A stretch of DNA of 64,000 nucleotides, taken from NCBI RefSeq assembly GCF_051201015.1, contig NZ_JBPEHI010000001.1. The stretch is one strand, 5' to 3'. Positions 30,940-40,042 of the stretch are shown in pieces (the first letter of the stretch is position 1; each line of letters begins with the position of its first letter). The position numbers were made by a program, and so were the translations under genes. The DNA comes from Petrimonas sulfuriphila. GTDB taxonomy: Bacteria; Bacteroidota; Bacteroidia; Bacteroidales; Dysgonomonadaceae. Below the pieces are notes generated by a model. It was not told the DNA's origin. It saw only the letters and a program-made list of their open reading frames with translations, and did no database searches.

Positions 30940-33240
30940 ATGTCAACTAAATTACGCGAAGATGCTCTCAGGTATCATGCCGAGGGGCGTCCCGGAAAAA
31001 TAGAGGTGATTCCCACCAAACCCTACAGTTCCCAACACGACTTATCACTGGCATATTCGCCCGGTGTGGCCGAACCGTGCCTCGAAATAGAAAAGGATGA
31101 GCAAAAAGCTTACGAATATACTTCCAAAGGGAACCTAGTGGCGGTTATCTCTAACGGCACAGCAGTGCTGGGTTTGGGTGATATCGGTGCTGTTTCGGGA
31201 AAACCGGTGATGGAAGGGAAAGGGCTGCTTTTTAAGATCTTTGCCGGAATAGATGTTTTTGACATCGAGATCGACGAGAAAGATCCGGAAAAATTCATCG
31301 AAGTGGTCAAAGCTATTTCTCCCACTTTTGGAGGGATTAATCTGGAAGATATCAAAGCACCCGAATGTTTTGAAATTGAAGAACGGTTAAAAAATGAACT
31401 GGATATCCCTATCATGCATGACGATCAACACGGAACAGCCATTATTTCATCTGCAGGATTGCTTAATGCGCTGGAACTGACAGGAAAGAAGATCGAAGAG
31501 GTGAGGATTGTGGTGAATGGCGCGGGTGCAGCAGCCAATTCCTGCACAAAACTTTACATGGCGTTGGGAGCCAAATTGGAAAATATCGTGATGCTCGATT
31601 CTCGGGGAGTAATATCGAAAAATAGGACCGATCTGAACGAACGGAAAAAACCGTTTGCTACCGAACGGAATATCTCAACCTTAGCAGAAGCTGTTGCAGG
31701 GGCGGATGTCTTTCTCGGACTTTCGGTGGCCGATGTGCTGACCGTTGAAATGGTTCAATCGATGAATGAAAATCCGATTGTCTTCGCATTGGCGAACCCT
31801 AATCCGGAAATAGCGTATGAATTGGCTATCGCCGCCCGGAAAGATATTGTTTTTGCGACGGGACGTTCCGATCATCCCAACCAGATAAACAATGTGCTGG
31901 GTTTTCCCTATATTTTCCGTGGGGCGTTGGATGTCCGTGCTACCTGCATTAACGAAGAGATGAAGGTTGCCGCTGTCCGTGCTATTGCTGATCTGGCAAA
32001 AAAGGCAGTTCCCGATGTGGTGAATGCCGCTTATAACTTGAAACGGTTGAGTTTCGGCCGCGATTATATCATTCCAAAACCACTCGACAACCGGTTGCTG
32101 ACAGTTGTTGCACCAGCAGTTGCCAAAGCGGCGATAGCGTCTGGAGTTGCCCGGAAACCCATTGCCGACTGGGAAGAGTACAGCGAAATTCTTCGTGAAC
32201 GGATGGGGTTGGACAATAAAATGTTGCGCCGTTTCTACGATATGGCAAAACAAACCCCTAAACGGGTGGTTTTCTCGGAATCCAACCACTTGAATATGCT
32301 CAAAGCTGCTGAGACCTGTGTTGACGAGGGTATCTGTTATCCGGTTTTACTGGGCAATGAAGAAAAAATAGCCAGCATTGCTGCCGAAAATCAGATCAGT
32401 CTAGAGGGAGTAGAAATTGTTAATCTCCGCCACGATAGGGAAGAATCCAGGCGGTTGCATTACGCGAAATTGCTTTCGGAAAAGCGGAGCCGCGAGGGGT
32501 ATACTTTTCAGGAAGCTGCCGAGCAGATGTTTAACCGCGACTCTTTCGGGATGATGATGGTGGAGTCTGGCGACGCGGATGCACTTATTACCGGTGTTTT
32601 CGGGAAATACCTCGATACCATCAATCTCGCCAAAGATATTATTGGCATTCGTGAGGGCCTTAATCACATTGGAGCCATGCACATTGTCAACTCGAAGAGA
32701 GGCGTGCTCTTTCTTGCCGATACGCTTTTTAACCGTCATCCAAATTCCGATGTACTTATCGATATTGCCCGTTTGGCTAATTCTACGGTAAAGTTTTTCG
32801 CTCATGATCCGGTGATTGCCATGCTTTCCTATTCCAATTTTGGTGACGACAAAGTGGGAAGTCCTGCCAGTGTCCACAAAGTGGTGGAAGCATTACACCG
32901 GGATTATCCGGATATGGTGGTGGATGGTGAAATGCAGGTGAACGTGGCGTTGAATAAAGACTTCAGAGATGAGAAGTTTCCTTTCACCAAGCTGAAAGGA
33001 AAAAATGTGAATACGTTGATATTTCCTAACCTGAGTTCGGCAAACACAGCATATAAGCTACTTCTGGAAAGTGGAGTCGGCGACATTATCGGTCCAATCC
33101 AGATGGGATTGAACAAGCCGGTTCATATTTTAGACGTGGGCATGTCGGTCCGCGACATTGTGAACATGACGGTTATTGCTGTTATTGATGCTATTGTAGA
33201 AGAGAATATCTCTGTCAATAAGTTGAAAAGGGTGGAGTAG
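30940..33240 (+). CDS. maeB: NADP-dependent malic enzyme with C-terminal phosphotransacetylase-like domain
   Basis: 766 residues. Residues ~1-430 are malic enzyme: YSPGVAEPC near the start, metal/substrate residues in IMHDDQHGTA (about 153-162), and a Rossmann fold from IVVNGAGAAANSC. Residues ~435-766 are a phosphate-acetyltransferase-like domain (KRVVFSESNHLNMLKAAE; later VDGEMQVNVALN), the MaeB architecture. The enzyme oxidatively decarboxylates malate to pyruvate and links the C4 pool to pyruvate and NADPH; in E. coli the PTA-like part is regulatory rather than catalytic. It is a single gene with its own promoter. Its 3' end overlaps the convergent mgtE by 26 bases. Confidence 0.95.
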   Translation: MSTKLREDALRYHAEGRPGKIEVIPTKPYSSQHDLSLAYSPGVAEPCLEIEKDEQKAYEYTSKGNLVAVISNGTAVLGLGDIGAVSGKPVMEGKGLLFKIFAGIDVFDIEIDEKDPEKFIEVVKAISPTFGGINLEDIKAPECFEIEERLKNELDIPIMHDDQHGTAIISSAGLLNALELTGKKIEEVRIVVNGAGAAANSCTKLYMALGAKLENIVMLDSRGVISKNRTDLNERKKPFATERNISTLAEAVAGADVFLGLSVADVLTVEMVQSMNENPIVFALANPNPEIAYELAIAARKDIVFATGRSDHPNQINNVLGFPYIFRGALDVRATCINEEMKVAAVRAIADLAKKAVPDVVNAAYNLKRLSFGRDYIIPKPLDNRLLTVVAPAVAKAAIASGVARKPIADWEEYSEILRERMGLDNKMLRRFYDMAKQTPKRVVFSESNHLNMLKAAETCVDEGICYPVLLGNEEKIASIAAENQISLEGVEIVNLRHDREESRRLHYAKLLSEKRSREGYTFQEAAEQMFNRDSFGMMMVESGDADALITGVFGKYLDTINLAKDIIGIREGLNHIGAMHIVNSKRGVLFLADTLFNRHPNSDVLIDIARLANSTVKFFAHDPVIAMLSYSNFGDDKVGSPASVHKVVEALHRDYPDMVVDGEMQVNVALNKDFRDEKFPFTKLKGKNVNTLIFPNLSSANTAYKLLLESGVGDIIGPIQMGLNKPVHILDVGMSVRDIVNMTVIAVIDAIVEENISVNKLKRVE

Positions 33241-34582
33241 GGCCGACCAACACTTTGCTGGCCACGGTGAAATAGATGAGTACACCTAATATGTCTGCGA
33301 TGGATGTTATAAGGGGGGCGCTTGCCGTTGCCGGATCAATTTTCAGCCTCGTGAATAGGAAGGGCAGGATCATCCCGATAATGCTTCCCGCAATAACCAC
33401 CAGCGTCATGGTTATAACGAGAATCAAAATTATTTCAGGAGCACGGACTGCTGCTACCAAACTTACTCCTGCAGCCATTGTCAGGCCTAAGAGTAACGAA
33501 ACAATAAACTCTTTTCCCAACAGTTTTATCCAATCCCTTGTCTGAACATCGCCCATGGCCAATGCACGGATCATAAGTGTTGCGGATTGAGAGCCGGCAT
33601 TCCCGCCACTGTCGATAAGCAAAGGAAGAAAAAAAACAAGGGATATGGCGGAAGCCAGCACGTTTTCAAAGCCGGCTATGACTGCTCCTGAAAAGATATT
33701 TACGAAAACCAGTGTTGTAAGCCAGAATACCCGTTTCTTGTACAAAAAAGTAACGGTTGCCTGTAACGGACTGATAATGGCGTTTTGTACGGCGCCGAAC
33801 TTGTGAAAGTCCTCGGTTTGTTCTTCTTCGGCTACATCAAAAATATCATCAACGGTTAGAATGCCCAGAAGCGTTCCGGCACTATCGATCACGGGAAGTG
33901 CTACCCGGTCGTGGTCCTTGAACATGCTTACACCGGTCTCCTGGTCGTCGAATGCGCTCAGTGCCGAAAATTTATAATCGATAAGTTCTCCGATCATCTG
34001 TTCGGGCGAGGCCAGGATTATTTCACGTATGCGAATATCGTCGATAAGGCGCCAGTTGTTGTCCACTACGTAAATTACGTTCAGTGTTTCGGAGTCTTGT
34101 CCGTATTGGCGAATATGCGCCAGCGTTTGTTCAACCGTGAAGTGGGGTTTAACGGCTACGTATTCCGGTGTCATCAGCCTACCTATGCTGTCTTCGGGAT
34201 ATCCAAGAAGTCTGGTTGCCATCTCCCTGTTTTCGGGAGTAAGCAACTGCATAAGACGTTGTGTTACCTTTCCGGGAAGTTCCTCTAGAAAAGCTGTGCG
34301 ATCGTCTGGCTCCATATCGTTGAGCAGATCGGCTACTTTTAAAGCATGTTGCGCCGGTCTCTCTATAATCTTTTCCTGCTTGTCGTGCGAAAGCTCCTGA
34401 AAAACATTTTTTGCTTGCTCACGCGTCAGAAAACGGAACAATATCACTGATTCAAACTCGCTACTTCGGTCGATAATGCCGGCAAGTTCAAGGTGATCAA
34501 ATTCGTGTATGGCGTTTCGCAACGTTGTCCATTCTTTCCTTTTGATTAGTTTAAGCAGGTCTTTTTCGTTACATATAGTCAT
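33215..34582 (-). CDS. mgtE: Magnesium transporter MgtE
   Basis: 455 residues. An N-terminal superhelical domain (about 1-130; LNDMEPDDRTAFLEELP) precedes two CBS domains (about 135-260; IGRLMTPEYVAVKPHFTVEQ and VALPVIDSAGTLLGILTVDD). A membrane channel part from about 285 follows, with the conserved PLLIDSGGNAGSQSATLMIRALAMGD loop and several TM helices. MgtE is a Mg2+-gated channel in the inner membrane; the cytoplasmic domains close it when Mg2+ is high. The gene has its own promoter and a structured leader (34583-34666). It converges on maeB. Confidence 0.95.
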   Translation of the reverse strand: MTICNEKDLLKLIKRKEWTTLRNAIHEFDHLELAGIIDRSSEFESVILFRFLTREQAKNVFQELSHDKQEKIIERPAQHALKVADLLNDMEPDDRTAFLEELPGKVTQRLMQLLTPENREMATRLLGYPEDSIGRLMTPEYVAVKPHFTVEQTLAHIRQYGQDSETLNVIYVVDNNWRLIDDIRIREIILASPEQMIGELIDYKFSALSAFDDQETGVSMFKDHDRVALPVIDSAGTLLGILTVDDIFDVAEEEQTEDFHKFGAVQNAIISPLQATVTFLYKKRVFWLTTLVFVNIFSGAVIAGFENVLASAISLVFFLPLLIDSGGNAGSQSATLMIRALAMGDVQTRDWIKLLGKEFIVSLLLGLTMAAGVSLVAAVRAPEIILILVITMTLVVIAGSIIGMILPFLFTRLKIDPATASAPLITSIADILGVLIYFTVASKVLVGPTPPFSTY

Positions 34583-34666
34583 AATAGTTTTCTTTGTGTC
34601 TTTCCTGTCTGGAGGTCCTGCTCTTACAGGAAAGGGCGGTGAGAATCACTGCCTTGTTTGAAAAGA
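34583..34666 (-). promoter_or_regulatory. Structured 5' leader of mgtE
   Basis: Between the -7 element (34667-34674) and the ATG the leader can form two hairpins. One is 34635-34653 (GGCAGTGA-TTC-TCACCGCC on the mRNA, one mismatch). The other is 34601-34633, an 8-bp stem TTTCCTGT/ACAGGAAA with a 17-nt loop. Neither is followed by a U-run. It does not look like a known Mg2+ riboswitch class. Confidence 0.35.
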
Positions 34667-34674
34667 CAAAGGTA
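34667..34674 (-). promoter_or_regulatory. -7 promoter element of mgtE (TACCTTTG)
   Basis: TACCTTTG on the minus strand fits TAnnTTTG; no clear -33 partner. The remaining bases up to 34816 hold nothing I recognise. Confidence 0.45.
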
Positions 34675-34816
34675 ATCAAATTAAATCAAAATGACGCGAT
34701 GTTTCAGGATGTTTGGTTGTGCAACAGGATTTACTGTGTCAATTTGAAATCCAAAGTGATGTTTTAGATTCCTTTCGGCATTTAGGATAACGACAATATG
34801 GAGCGATGTAAGATTA

Positions 34817-35347
34817 TTACTCAAAAAATGAAAAATGCACATTCCCGTATTTTCTCTCCGATACAAAATGAGGATGAGCGGAAAAGTTTTGTTTTCTGGA
34901 ATGCTCCAGAATAAAAACTCCCTCGGGTTTCAGGAGTTCTTTTTTGAAAATAAGGTCGGGAATAGTGTCTATGGACTGTAAATCGTAAGGTGGATCCGCA
35001 AAGATAAGGTCGAACTTCTGTTTTACCGATTGGAGGTATTTAAACACATCGGCTTTTACCGGGAATAACTCTTTCGCACCCAGTAACTCCTGTGCTTTGC
35101 AAATAAAGTTGTAGTGGTTTTGATTCGTCTCAACGTTTACAACAAACGGACATCCGCGGGATACAAATTCCAGGGCTACGCTGCCTGTTCCAGAAAACAA
35201 ATCCAGGGCTGTAGTTTCTTCCCAGTCCACCCGGTTATTGAGTACATTAAACAGGCTCTCACGCGCAAAATCAGTTGTGGGCCTTGCTTTAAGGTTTGCA
35301 GGAACCGGAATCCGCCTCGACTTATATTTTCCACTGATGATACGCAT
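34817..35347 (-). CDS. rsmD: 16S rRNA guanine-N2 methyltransferase RsmD
   Basis: 176 residues, full length for RsmD. It starts MRIISGKYKSRRIPVP and has RPTTDFARESLFNVL, the SAM-binding ALDLFSGTGSVALE (about 48-61) and the catalytic motif IFADPPYDL (about 113-121). RsmD methylates G966 of 16S rRNA during 30S assembly. It is preceded by the DUF3822 gene (16-base gap) on the same strand, a pairing I know from many Bacteroidetes genomes. Confidence 0.93.
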   Translation of the reverse strand: MRIISGKYKSRRIPVPANLKARPTTDFARESLFNVLNNRVDWEETTALDLFSGTGSVALEFVSRGCPFVVNVETNQNHYNFICKAQELLGAKELFPVKADVFKYLQSVKQKFDLIFADPPYDLQSIDTIPDLIFKKELLKPEGVFILEHSRKQNFSAHPHFVSERKYGNVHFSFFE

Positions 35348-35363
35348 ATAAAGTGTTTAAAGT

Positions 35364-36221
35364 TCAAAATTCAGGGTTCAGAGTTCCGGGTTTAAGGAAA
35401 TCATTTCCAATTTCCAGCCGACAGGCGTCCATATCCAAAAGAATATCGGTTGGAATATAGTTTTCGTTTCCAGGAGGGAGCAAATTGAGCTCTTCCACGT
35501 TTTTAATGAGTTTTTTCAATGTGGCAATGCTTTCTTTGTTATCCGGTAAATTTCCCGAAAGGACCAAAAGATCGGAATTTTGATCCAGGGATTGTTTTTC
35601 CCATACATTCACAATATTGAATAGCGCATCATATTTGTCCTTATCCGGATAGGTGTTGGCAGACAGTAACGTTGACCCTGAAAAGCAGGTTACGGAAACC
35701 ATTTCATCGTGAAAATCCACAAAACATCTTTTTCGCCTGTCTACCACCCGATAGTTGGCAAAAAAGGGAAGAAGCCGGGCTTTATGGCTGAAAAAGGAAG
35801 GATTCCACAGGTTCCTACATAGAAACGAATAAACCTCTTCGTCCAAATCAAAAAGGATACGGCAGCTACTTTCAGAAATGTAATTATTTAAAACCTTCCC
35901 GCTCTCTCCGTGAATATTAAATTCAAAAAGCTCTTTTGCTTTTCTCCATTCAAAATAGGCGTCAGGAACGATCGTGTAACGGGGTGATACAATCGTTACA
36001 AAGGTTTTTTTAAAAGGCTGTGAGAAAAAATTGACCTCAAAAAATGTTTTTTCGATGTTTCCTATTAAAGATAAGTTTTTACTGAATGTTTTTTCCTGGT
36101 AATGGAACACCGACTTATCGGCTGGTGAAAAGATACAAAAAGAAAATCCATCCGGCATAAGCCGAATGGATAAAGTATACTTTTCAGATTGAGCTAAATC
36201 AATATTTTCCGGTAAAAACAT
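35364..36221 (-). CDS. DUF3822 family protein
   Basis: 285 residues of the DUF3822 family. The fold looks like an actin/FtsA-type ATPase relative without clear nucleotide motifs: an N-terminal strand series KYTLSIRLMPDGFSFCIFSP, VTIVSPRYTIVPDAYF, and a second half starting RKRCFVDFHDEMVSVTCF. The last part, LLVLSGNLPDNKESIATLKKLIKN, resembles the end of a second subdomain. Function is unknown. Constant linkage to rsmD suggests a housekeeping role but gives no reaction. It lies 27 bases after the pilin-like gene and may be in the same transcript. Confidence 0.8.
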   Translation of the reverse strand: MFLPENIDLAQSEKYTLSIRLMPDGFSFCIFSPADKSVFHYQEKTFSKNLSLIGNIEKTFFEVNFFSQPFKKTFVTIVSPRYTIVPDAYFEWRKAKELFEFNIHGESGKVLNNYISESSCRILFDLDEEVYSFLCRNLWNPSFFSHKARLLPFFANYRVVDRRKRCFVDFHDEMVSVTCFSGSTLLSANTYPDKDKYDALFNIVNVWEKQSLDQNSDLLVLSGNLPDNKESIATLKKLIKNVEELNLLPPGNENYIPTDILLDMDACRLEIGNDFLKPGTLNPEF

Positions 36222-36248
36222 AACCCAGTGCAGTGTTTACTGCTGAAA

Positions 36249-36950
36249 TTATTCCCAGTTTCCGGCGTTATTGTTAGCCACTTGAAGGGATCCAACCATC
36301 ATACCCGGATACCTGTCTCCTGGACGATCCAACACCTCTTGGATTTTCTGGTTCAACAGTTTCTTGTCCAGATCGCCCAAATAAACCGTGTAAGGAGTTT
36401 TTGCTTCGAAAACCTGTACCGGATAACCAGAGGCTGTAATCAGAGAATCCACTGCCATTTCAAATTTTGTACCGTTTCCGAAAGGAACGAAGGCCAATGA
36501 ATCGGGATTGATTCTTCTGTTCGGGAAAAGTACTTCGGCAGCAGGAGCATAGATAGAGTCACGCATAAGCTGAGGAGCATTTTTGCTTTCATCCCACAAG
36601 CCTGCAGCACGGATCGCTTTTTCGTCTCCGGTGCGGATAATGCTCATGGCTTTCGCTTCAGTCATTCCGGCTTCTAATTGCTCTTCGGTAAGGTCTCCCG
36701 ATCTGGCAACAGATGCTACCTTCCCGGTTTTGATGAAATCTGCCAATTCATTGAAATTAGCCGTATATGAACCTTTTTGCGTACGATAAGCAACCTGCGA
36801 TGTGCGAATGTCAACCAGACGCTGGATGACTGCGTTGTCGCGACGTTTTACCTCTGCATTGAAGTCAATTGGGCCTTGAATACTTTTCCAGCAAAGGAAA
36901 GCTAATAGGATGATGGCTGCTACTAAAAGCACTCTTACTACAACTTTCAT
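36249..36950 (-). CDS. Conserved single-TM protein with pilin-like layout
   Basis: 233 residues. It has one N-terminal TM helix (about 4-21; VVVRVLLVAAIILLAFLCW). A long helix VKRRDNAVIQRLVDIRTSQVAYRTQKGSYTANFNELADFI follows (about 34-73), which resembles the helix-to-loop transition of pseudopilins. The rest is soluble alpha/beta with MMVGSLQVANNNAGNWE at the end. No prepilin peptidase site is visible, so it is not a classical pilin. I know such proteins only as Bacteroidales hypotheticals. It faces the periplasm if the TM is a signal anchor. Confidence 0.6.
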   Translation of the reverse strand: MKVVVRVLLVAAIILLAFLCWKSIQGPIDFNAEVKRRDNAVIQRLVDIRTSQVAYRTQKGSYTANFNELADFIKTGKVASVARSGDLTEEQLEAGMTEAKAMSIIRTGDEKAIRAAGLWDESKNAPQLMRDSIYAPAAEVLFPNRRINPDSLAFVPFGNGTKFEMAVDSLITASGYPVQVFEAKTPYTVYLGDLDKKLLNQKIQEVLDRPGDRYPGMMVGSLQVANNNAGNWE

Positions 36951-37009
36951 GGATGTTTGTTTTTAATTTTTTATTGAGTTTTTAAATTATTATTTTTGAT
37001 TTTAGAGTA

Positions 37010-37017
37010 CAAATTTA
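37010..37017 (-). promoter_or_regulatory. -7 promoter element of the pilin-like gene (TAAATTTG)
   Basis: TAAATTTG on the minus strand, 59 bases before the ATG at 36950. The same spacer also holds TATTTTTG on the plus strand (36991-36998), a possible but weaker promoter for the helicase gene. Confidence 0.4.
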
Positions 37018-37067
37018 GAAAAAGAATAATAAATGTGCTACATTTACCACAAAAATAACTCAAAAAA

Positions 37068-38492
37068 ATGATAAATCGGTATTTTATCGAAAAAATCAAC
37101 GAAAATTTCGCTTTCGATTTTACTGCCGATCAACGTTCTGCGGTTGCAAAGATAGTTGATTTTCTTTACTCGCGGTCAAATAATCAGGTCTTTTTGCTGA
37201 AAGGATATGCGGGGACAGGCAAGTCTTCCCTTATTGGTAGTTTGGTTAAAACGATGTCGCAATTCAATCAAAAAGCCGTTTTGCTGGCTCCGACGGGACG
37301 TGCGGCGAAGGTTTTTTCGACATATGCCGGTCAGCCGGCATTCACTGTTCATAAGAAGATTTACCGGATGGACAAGTTTACTGAAGGACCCGGTACTTTT
37401 TCACTAGCCGAGAATAAACACAAACATACACTGTTTCTCGTGGATGAAGCATCTATGATCAGCAACGACAACAGAGAGTTCTCCATTTTTGGATCGGGCC
37501 GGTTGCTGGATGACCTGATGGAGTATGTTTATTCCGGCGAAGGAAACCGGCTACTACTTATTGGTGATACGGCTCAATTACCACCTGTGCAGCAGGATTT
37601 CAGCCCGGCTCTTGACGAAAAAACGATTGAATCTTTTTTTTTCGAAGTCGTTACCTGCACACTCACCGAAATAGTGCGTCAATCAGAAGAATCGGGAGTT
37701 CTGGTCAACGCAACGATGTTGCGTAATGCCTTGCGGAAGGGTAATACTGTTGACTTTCCCAAATTCAATGTCGATACATTCAACGATGTGAAAAGAATAA
37801 CCGGCACGGAGCTTATTGATGAGATCTCGTCGGCTTACAACCGTGACGGTATTGAGGAGACTGTTGTGATTTCGCGTTCCAATAAACGGGTAAACGCTTA
37901 CAATATGGGTATCCGTAATACGGTACTTTACCGGGAAGAGGAACTTTCGCCGGGTGATTTGCTGATGATTACAAAAAACAATTACTATTGGGCAAGTGAT
38001 ATGGAAAATGTTGACTTCCTGGCCAATGGCGAGTTTGTGGAGGTCGTACGTGTTCGCCGGGAGGAAACAATGTATGGATTCCGTTTTTGTAATGTCCTGC
38101 TTCGGCACAAAGATTACGGAGTGGAGTTCGAAGCAAAAATTAATCTTGATAGCTTGCACACCGAGGTGCCCGGCCTAACCCGTGAACAAAACGAACAGCT
38201 CTTCGCAGCCATAAACGAAGATTATGCTGATATTTCCCGGAAAAGTGCCCGGTACAAAAAAGTAAAGGAGAACCCCTATTTTAATGCACTTCTTGTGAAG
38301 TATGGATACGCCGTTACCTGCCACAAAGCCCAGGGTGGAGAATGGAAAAACGTTTTCCTGGACCTGGGGTACGTGAATGAATCGCATATGGGCGATAATT
38401 TCTACCGCTGGCTTTACACTTCAATAACAAGAAGTTCACAAATGTTATATCTTGTGAATTTGACAAACGATTTTATTGAAGGAAACAAATAA
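37068..38492 (+). CDS. RecD-like ATP-dependent DNA helicase
   Basis: 474 residues of the SF1B RecD/Pif1-like group. Walker A is GYAGTGKSS at about residues 46-54, with APTGRAAKVFS (motif Ia) after it. Walker B is LFLVDEASMI (about 124-133), motif III is LLLIGDTAQLPPV, and the UvrD-C2 end is GYAVTCHKAQGGEWKNVFLD followed by YTSITRS. It translocates 5'-3' on DNA by family knowledge; its physiological role in Bacteroidetes is not settled. It is shorter than RecD2, lacking the N-terminal HhH part. Single gene. Confidence 0.9.
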   Translation: MINRYFIEKINENFAFDFTADQRSAVAKIVDFLYSRSNNQVFLLKGYAGTGKSSLIGSLVKTMSQFNQKAVLLAPTGRAAKVFSTYAGQPAFTVHKKIYRMDKFTEGPGTFSLAENKHKHTLFLVDEASMISNDNREFSIFGSGRLLDDLMEYVYSGEGNRLLLIGDTAQLPPVQQDFSPALDEKTIESFFFEVVTCTLTEIVRQSEESGVLVNATMLRNALRKGNTVDFPKFNVDTFNDVKRITGTELIDEISSAYNRDGIEETVVISRSNKRVNAYNMGIRNTVLYREEELSPGDLLMITKNNYYWASDMENVDFLANGEFVEVVRVRREETMYGFRFCNVLLRHKDYGVEFEAKINLDSLHTEVPGLTREQNEQLFAAINEDYADISRKSARYKKVKENPYFNALLVKYGYAVTCHKAQGGEWKNVFLDLGYVNESHMGDNFYRWLYTSITRSSQMLYLVNLTNDFIEGNK

Positions 38493-38496
38493 TGAT

Positions 38497-38504
38497 TACT
38501 TTTG
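38497..38504 (+). promoter_or_regulatory. Promoter of the 38557 gene (TTG-N18-TACTTTTG)
   Basis: TACTTTTG lies directly after the helicase stop. A TTG at 38476-38478, still inside the helicase gene, is 18 bases upstream. Confidence 0.55.
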
Positions 38505-38556
38505 TGGTCGAATTTATCCCGTTTTTTAACAAAAAAGCAACTGAAACCGGATAATC

Positions 38557-39219
38557 ATGGAAAAGAAAAACGAATATATCGATAGGCTGCTTCAGAACTT
38601 ACAAAGCCTTGAAGCAAAGGTTTCCGCCATCAAACAGGATGAGTCTGTTTCTTTCTCTTTCTTTCGCGACGCGTTTCAGAAGGGGCAGGAGGTGATGCGT
38701 TTGCTTCATGAACTGGAAATGTTTCAGATAGAAGATATGAAACACCAGATGGAGAAACTGATGTTGTTCTTGTCGGAAAGTAAACTGCGAAAGCCTGAAG
38801 AGGAGGTGAAAAGTATTGATCCGCCTGCTGCGCAGGAGGAGAAGTTAGCCCACATCCGGAAAAATGCTTATGCGGAAGGTCTCGCTTTACCCACATACAC
38901 CAATCCCAGGAATACAGAATCGAAAAAAGAAGAGGCCTCTGAGGAGTTTTCCGGTGTGATCCGTTCGGTAAACGATGTTATTCAGGCACCTCCTCCCAAG
39001 TTGGATGTCAAACGCGGGCTGAGCCTGAATGACCGGTTTTATTTTCAGCGAGAATTATTTGATAACGATCGTGAAGCGATGAATGCGATGATGATCCGCC
39101 TCAATGCATTCGATAATTATGGAGATACCGAACGGTATTTAAGAGAAAAAACCTCGTGGGATTTTAAGGACGAGAGGGTGAAAAGTTTTTTGGAACTGCT
39201 GAAAAAGGGTTTTGAGTAA
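38557..39219 (+). CDS. Conserved Bacteroidales coiled-coil protein, unknown function
   Basis: 220 residues. The N-terminal half is a predicted coiled coil (about 1-85; YIDRLLQNLQSLEAKVSAIK, ELEMFQIEDMKHQMEKLMLFL). A low-complexity charged linker (about 90-150) leads to a conserved-looking C-terminal part (about 160-220) with GLSLNDRFYFQRELFDNDREAMNAMM and a final FKDERVKSFLELLKKGF. No signal peptide. I know it only as a hypothetical of the order, commonly near rsmI and helicase genes. A cytoplasmic structural or adaptor protein is a guess. Confidence 0.65.
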   Translation: MEKKNEYIDRLLQNLQSLEAKVSAIKQDESVSFSFFRDAFQKGQEVMRLLHELEMFQIEDMKHQMEKLMLFLSESKLRKPEEEVKSIDPPAAQEEKLAHIRKNAYAEGLALPTYTNPRNTESKKEEASEEFSGVIRSVNDVIQAPPPKLDVKRGLSLNDRFYFQRELFDNDREAMNAMMIRLNAFDNYGDTERYLREKTSWDFKDERVKSFLELLKKGFE

Positions 39220-39321
39220 ATTGTAATTGCTCTGCGTTATGAGTCGCTGTGTTGATGTTTTCTCCCAAACGATCGAATAGCGATTGATTTACAGCTAAAT
39301 AAAAACCGAATAACAATTAAA

Positions 39322-39996
39322 ATGGGAAAGCTGGTAGTTGTACCGACCCCTGTCGGAAATCTGGAAGATATGACGTTGAGGGCGATTAACGTGCTGAAAA
39401 GTTGTGATTTAATTCTTGCAGAAGATACACGGACAACCGGTTTCCTATTGAAACATTTCGGCATTGAAACCCGGATGCAATCGCATCACAAGTTTAATGA
39501 ACATCAAACGTCCATTTATATTGCAGAGCGGATCAAAGGGGGAGAGACCGTTGCGCTCGTATCGGATGCCGGTACTCCGGCGATTTCCGATCCGGGATTC
39601 CTGCTTGTCCGTGCCTGTGTAGAGGAAGATGTTGAGGTGGAGTGCTTGCCGGGAGCAACAGCATTTGTTCCGGCTCTGGTAATGTCGGGGCTTCCCAACG
39701 ACCGGTTTTGCTTCGAGGGGTTTTTACCGCAGAAAAAAGGTAGGCAAACCCGGTTGAAAGAGCTCGCTGAAGAGTCACGAACGATGGTTTTCTACGAGTC
39801 ACCTTACCGGATAGTAAAAATGATAACGCAACTGGCTGAATTTATGGGCACAGATAGAAAAGCATCCGTTTCGCGGGAAATATCCAAAATATTCGAAGAA
39901 ACCATTCGTGGAACATTGTCGGAACTTATCGAGCATTTTACGGCTCATGAACCCAAAGGAGAATTTGTGATCGTTGTAGAGGGAAAATCAAAATAA
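39322..39996 (+). CDS. rsmI: 16S rRNA cytidine-2'-O methyltransferase RsmI
   Basis: 224 residues of the tetrapyrrole-methylase-fold family. It starts GKLVVVPTPVGNLEDMTLRA, then has LILAEDTRTTGFLLKHFGI, the SAM loop SDAGTPAISDPG (about 76-87), PGATAFVPALVMSG and FYESPYRI. RsmI adds the 2'-O-methyl of C1402 in 16S rRNA. The C-terminal helical extension found in some RsmI is absent, as usual in this phylum. It is 102 bases after the coiled-coil gene and 46 before the next lipoprotein gene. Confidence 0.94.
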   Translation: MGKLVVVPTPVGNLEDMTLRAINVLKSCDLILAEDTRTTGFLLKHFGIETRMQSHHKFNEHQTSIYIAERIKGGETVALVSDAGTPAISDPGFLLVRACVEEDVEVECLPGATAFVPALVMSGLPNDRFCFEGFLPQKKGRQTRLKELAEESRTMVFYESPYRIVKMITQLAEFMGTDRKASVSREISKIFEETIRGTLSELIEHFTAHEPKGEFVIVVEGKSK

Positions 39997-40042
39997 ACAT
40001 TTTTGAACTGAATTCGTTTAATAACAATAAAAGTATTGAATT

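Noticed and set aside
31681..32289. 202-codon minus-strand frame inside maeB
   Set aside because: It overlaps the malic enzyme domain completely and has no independent signal.
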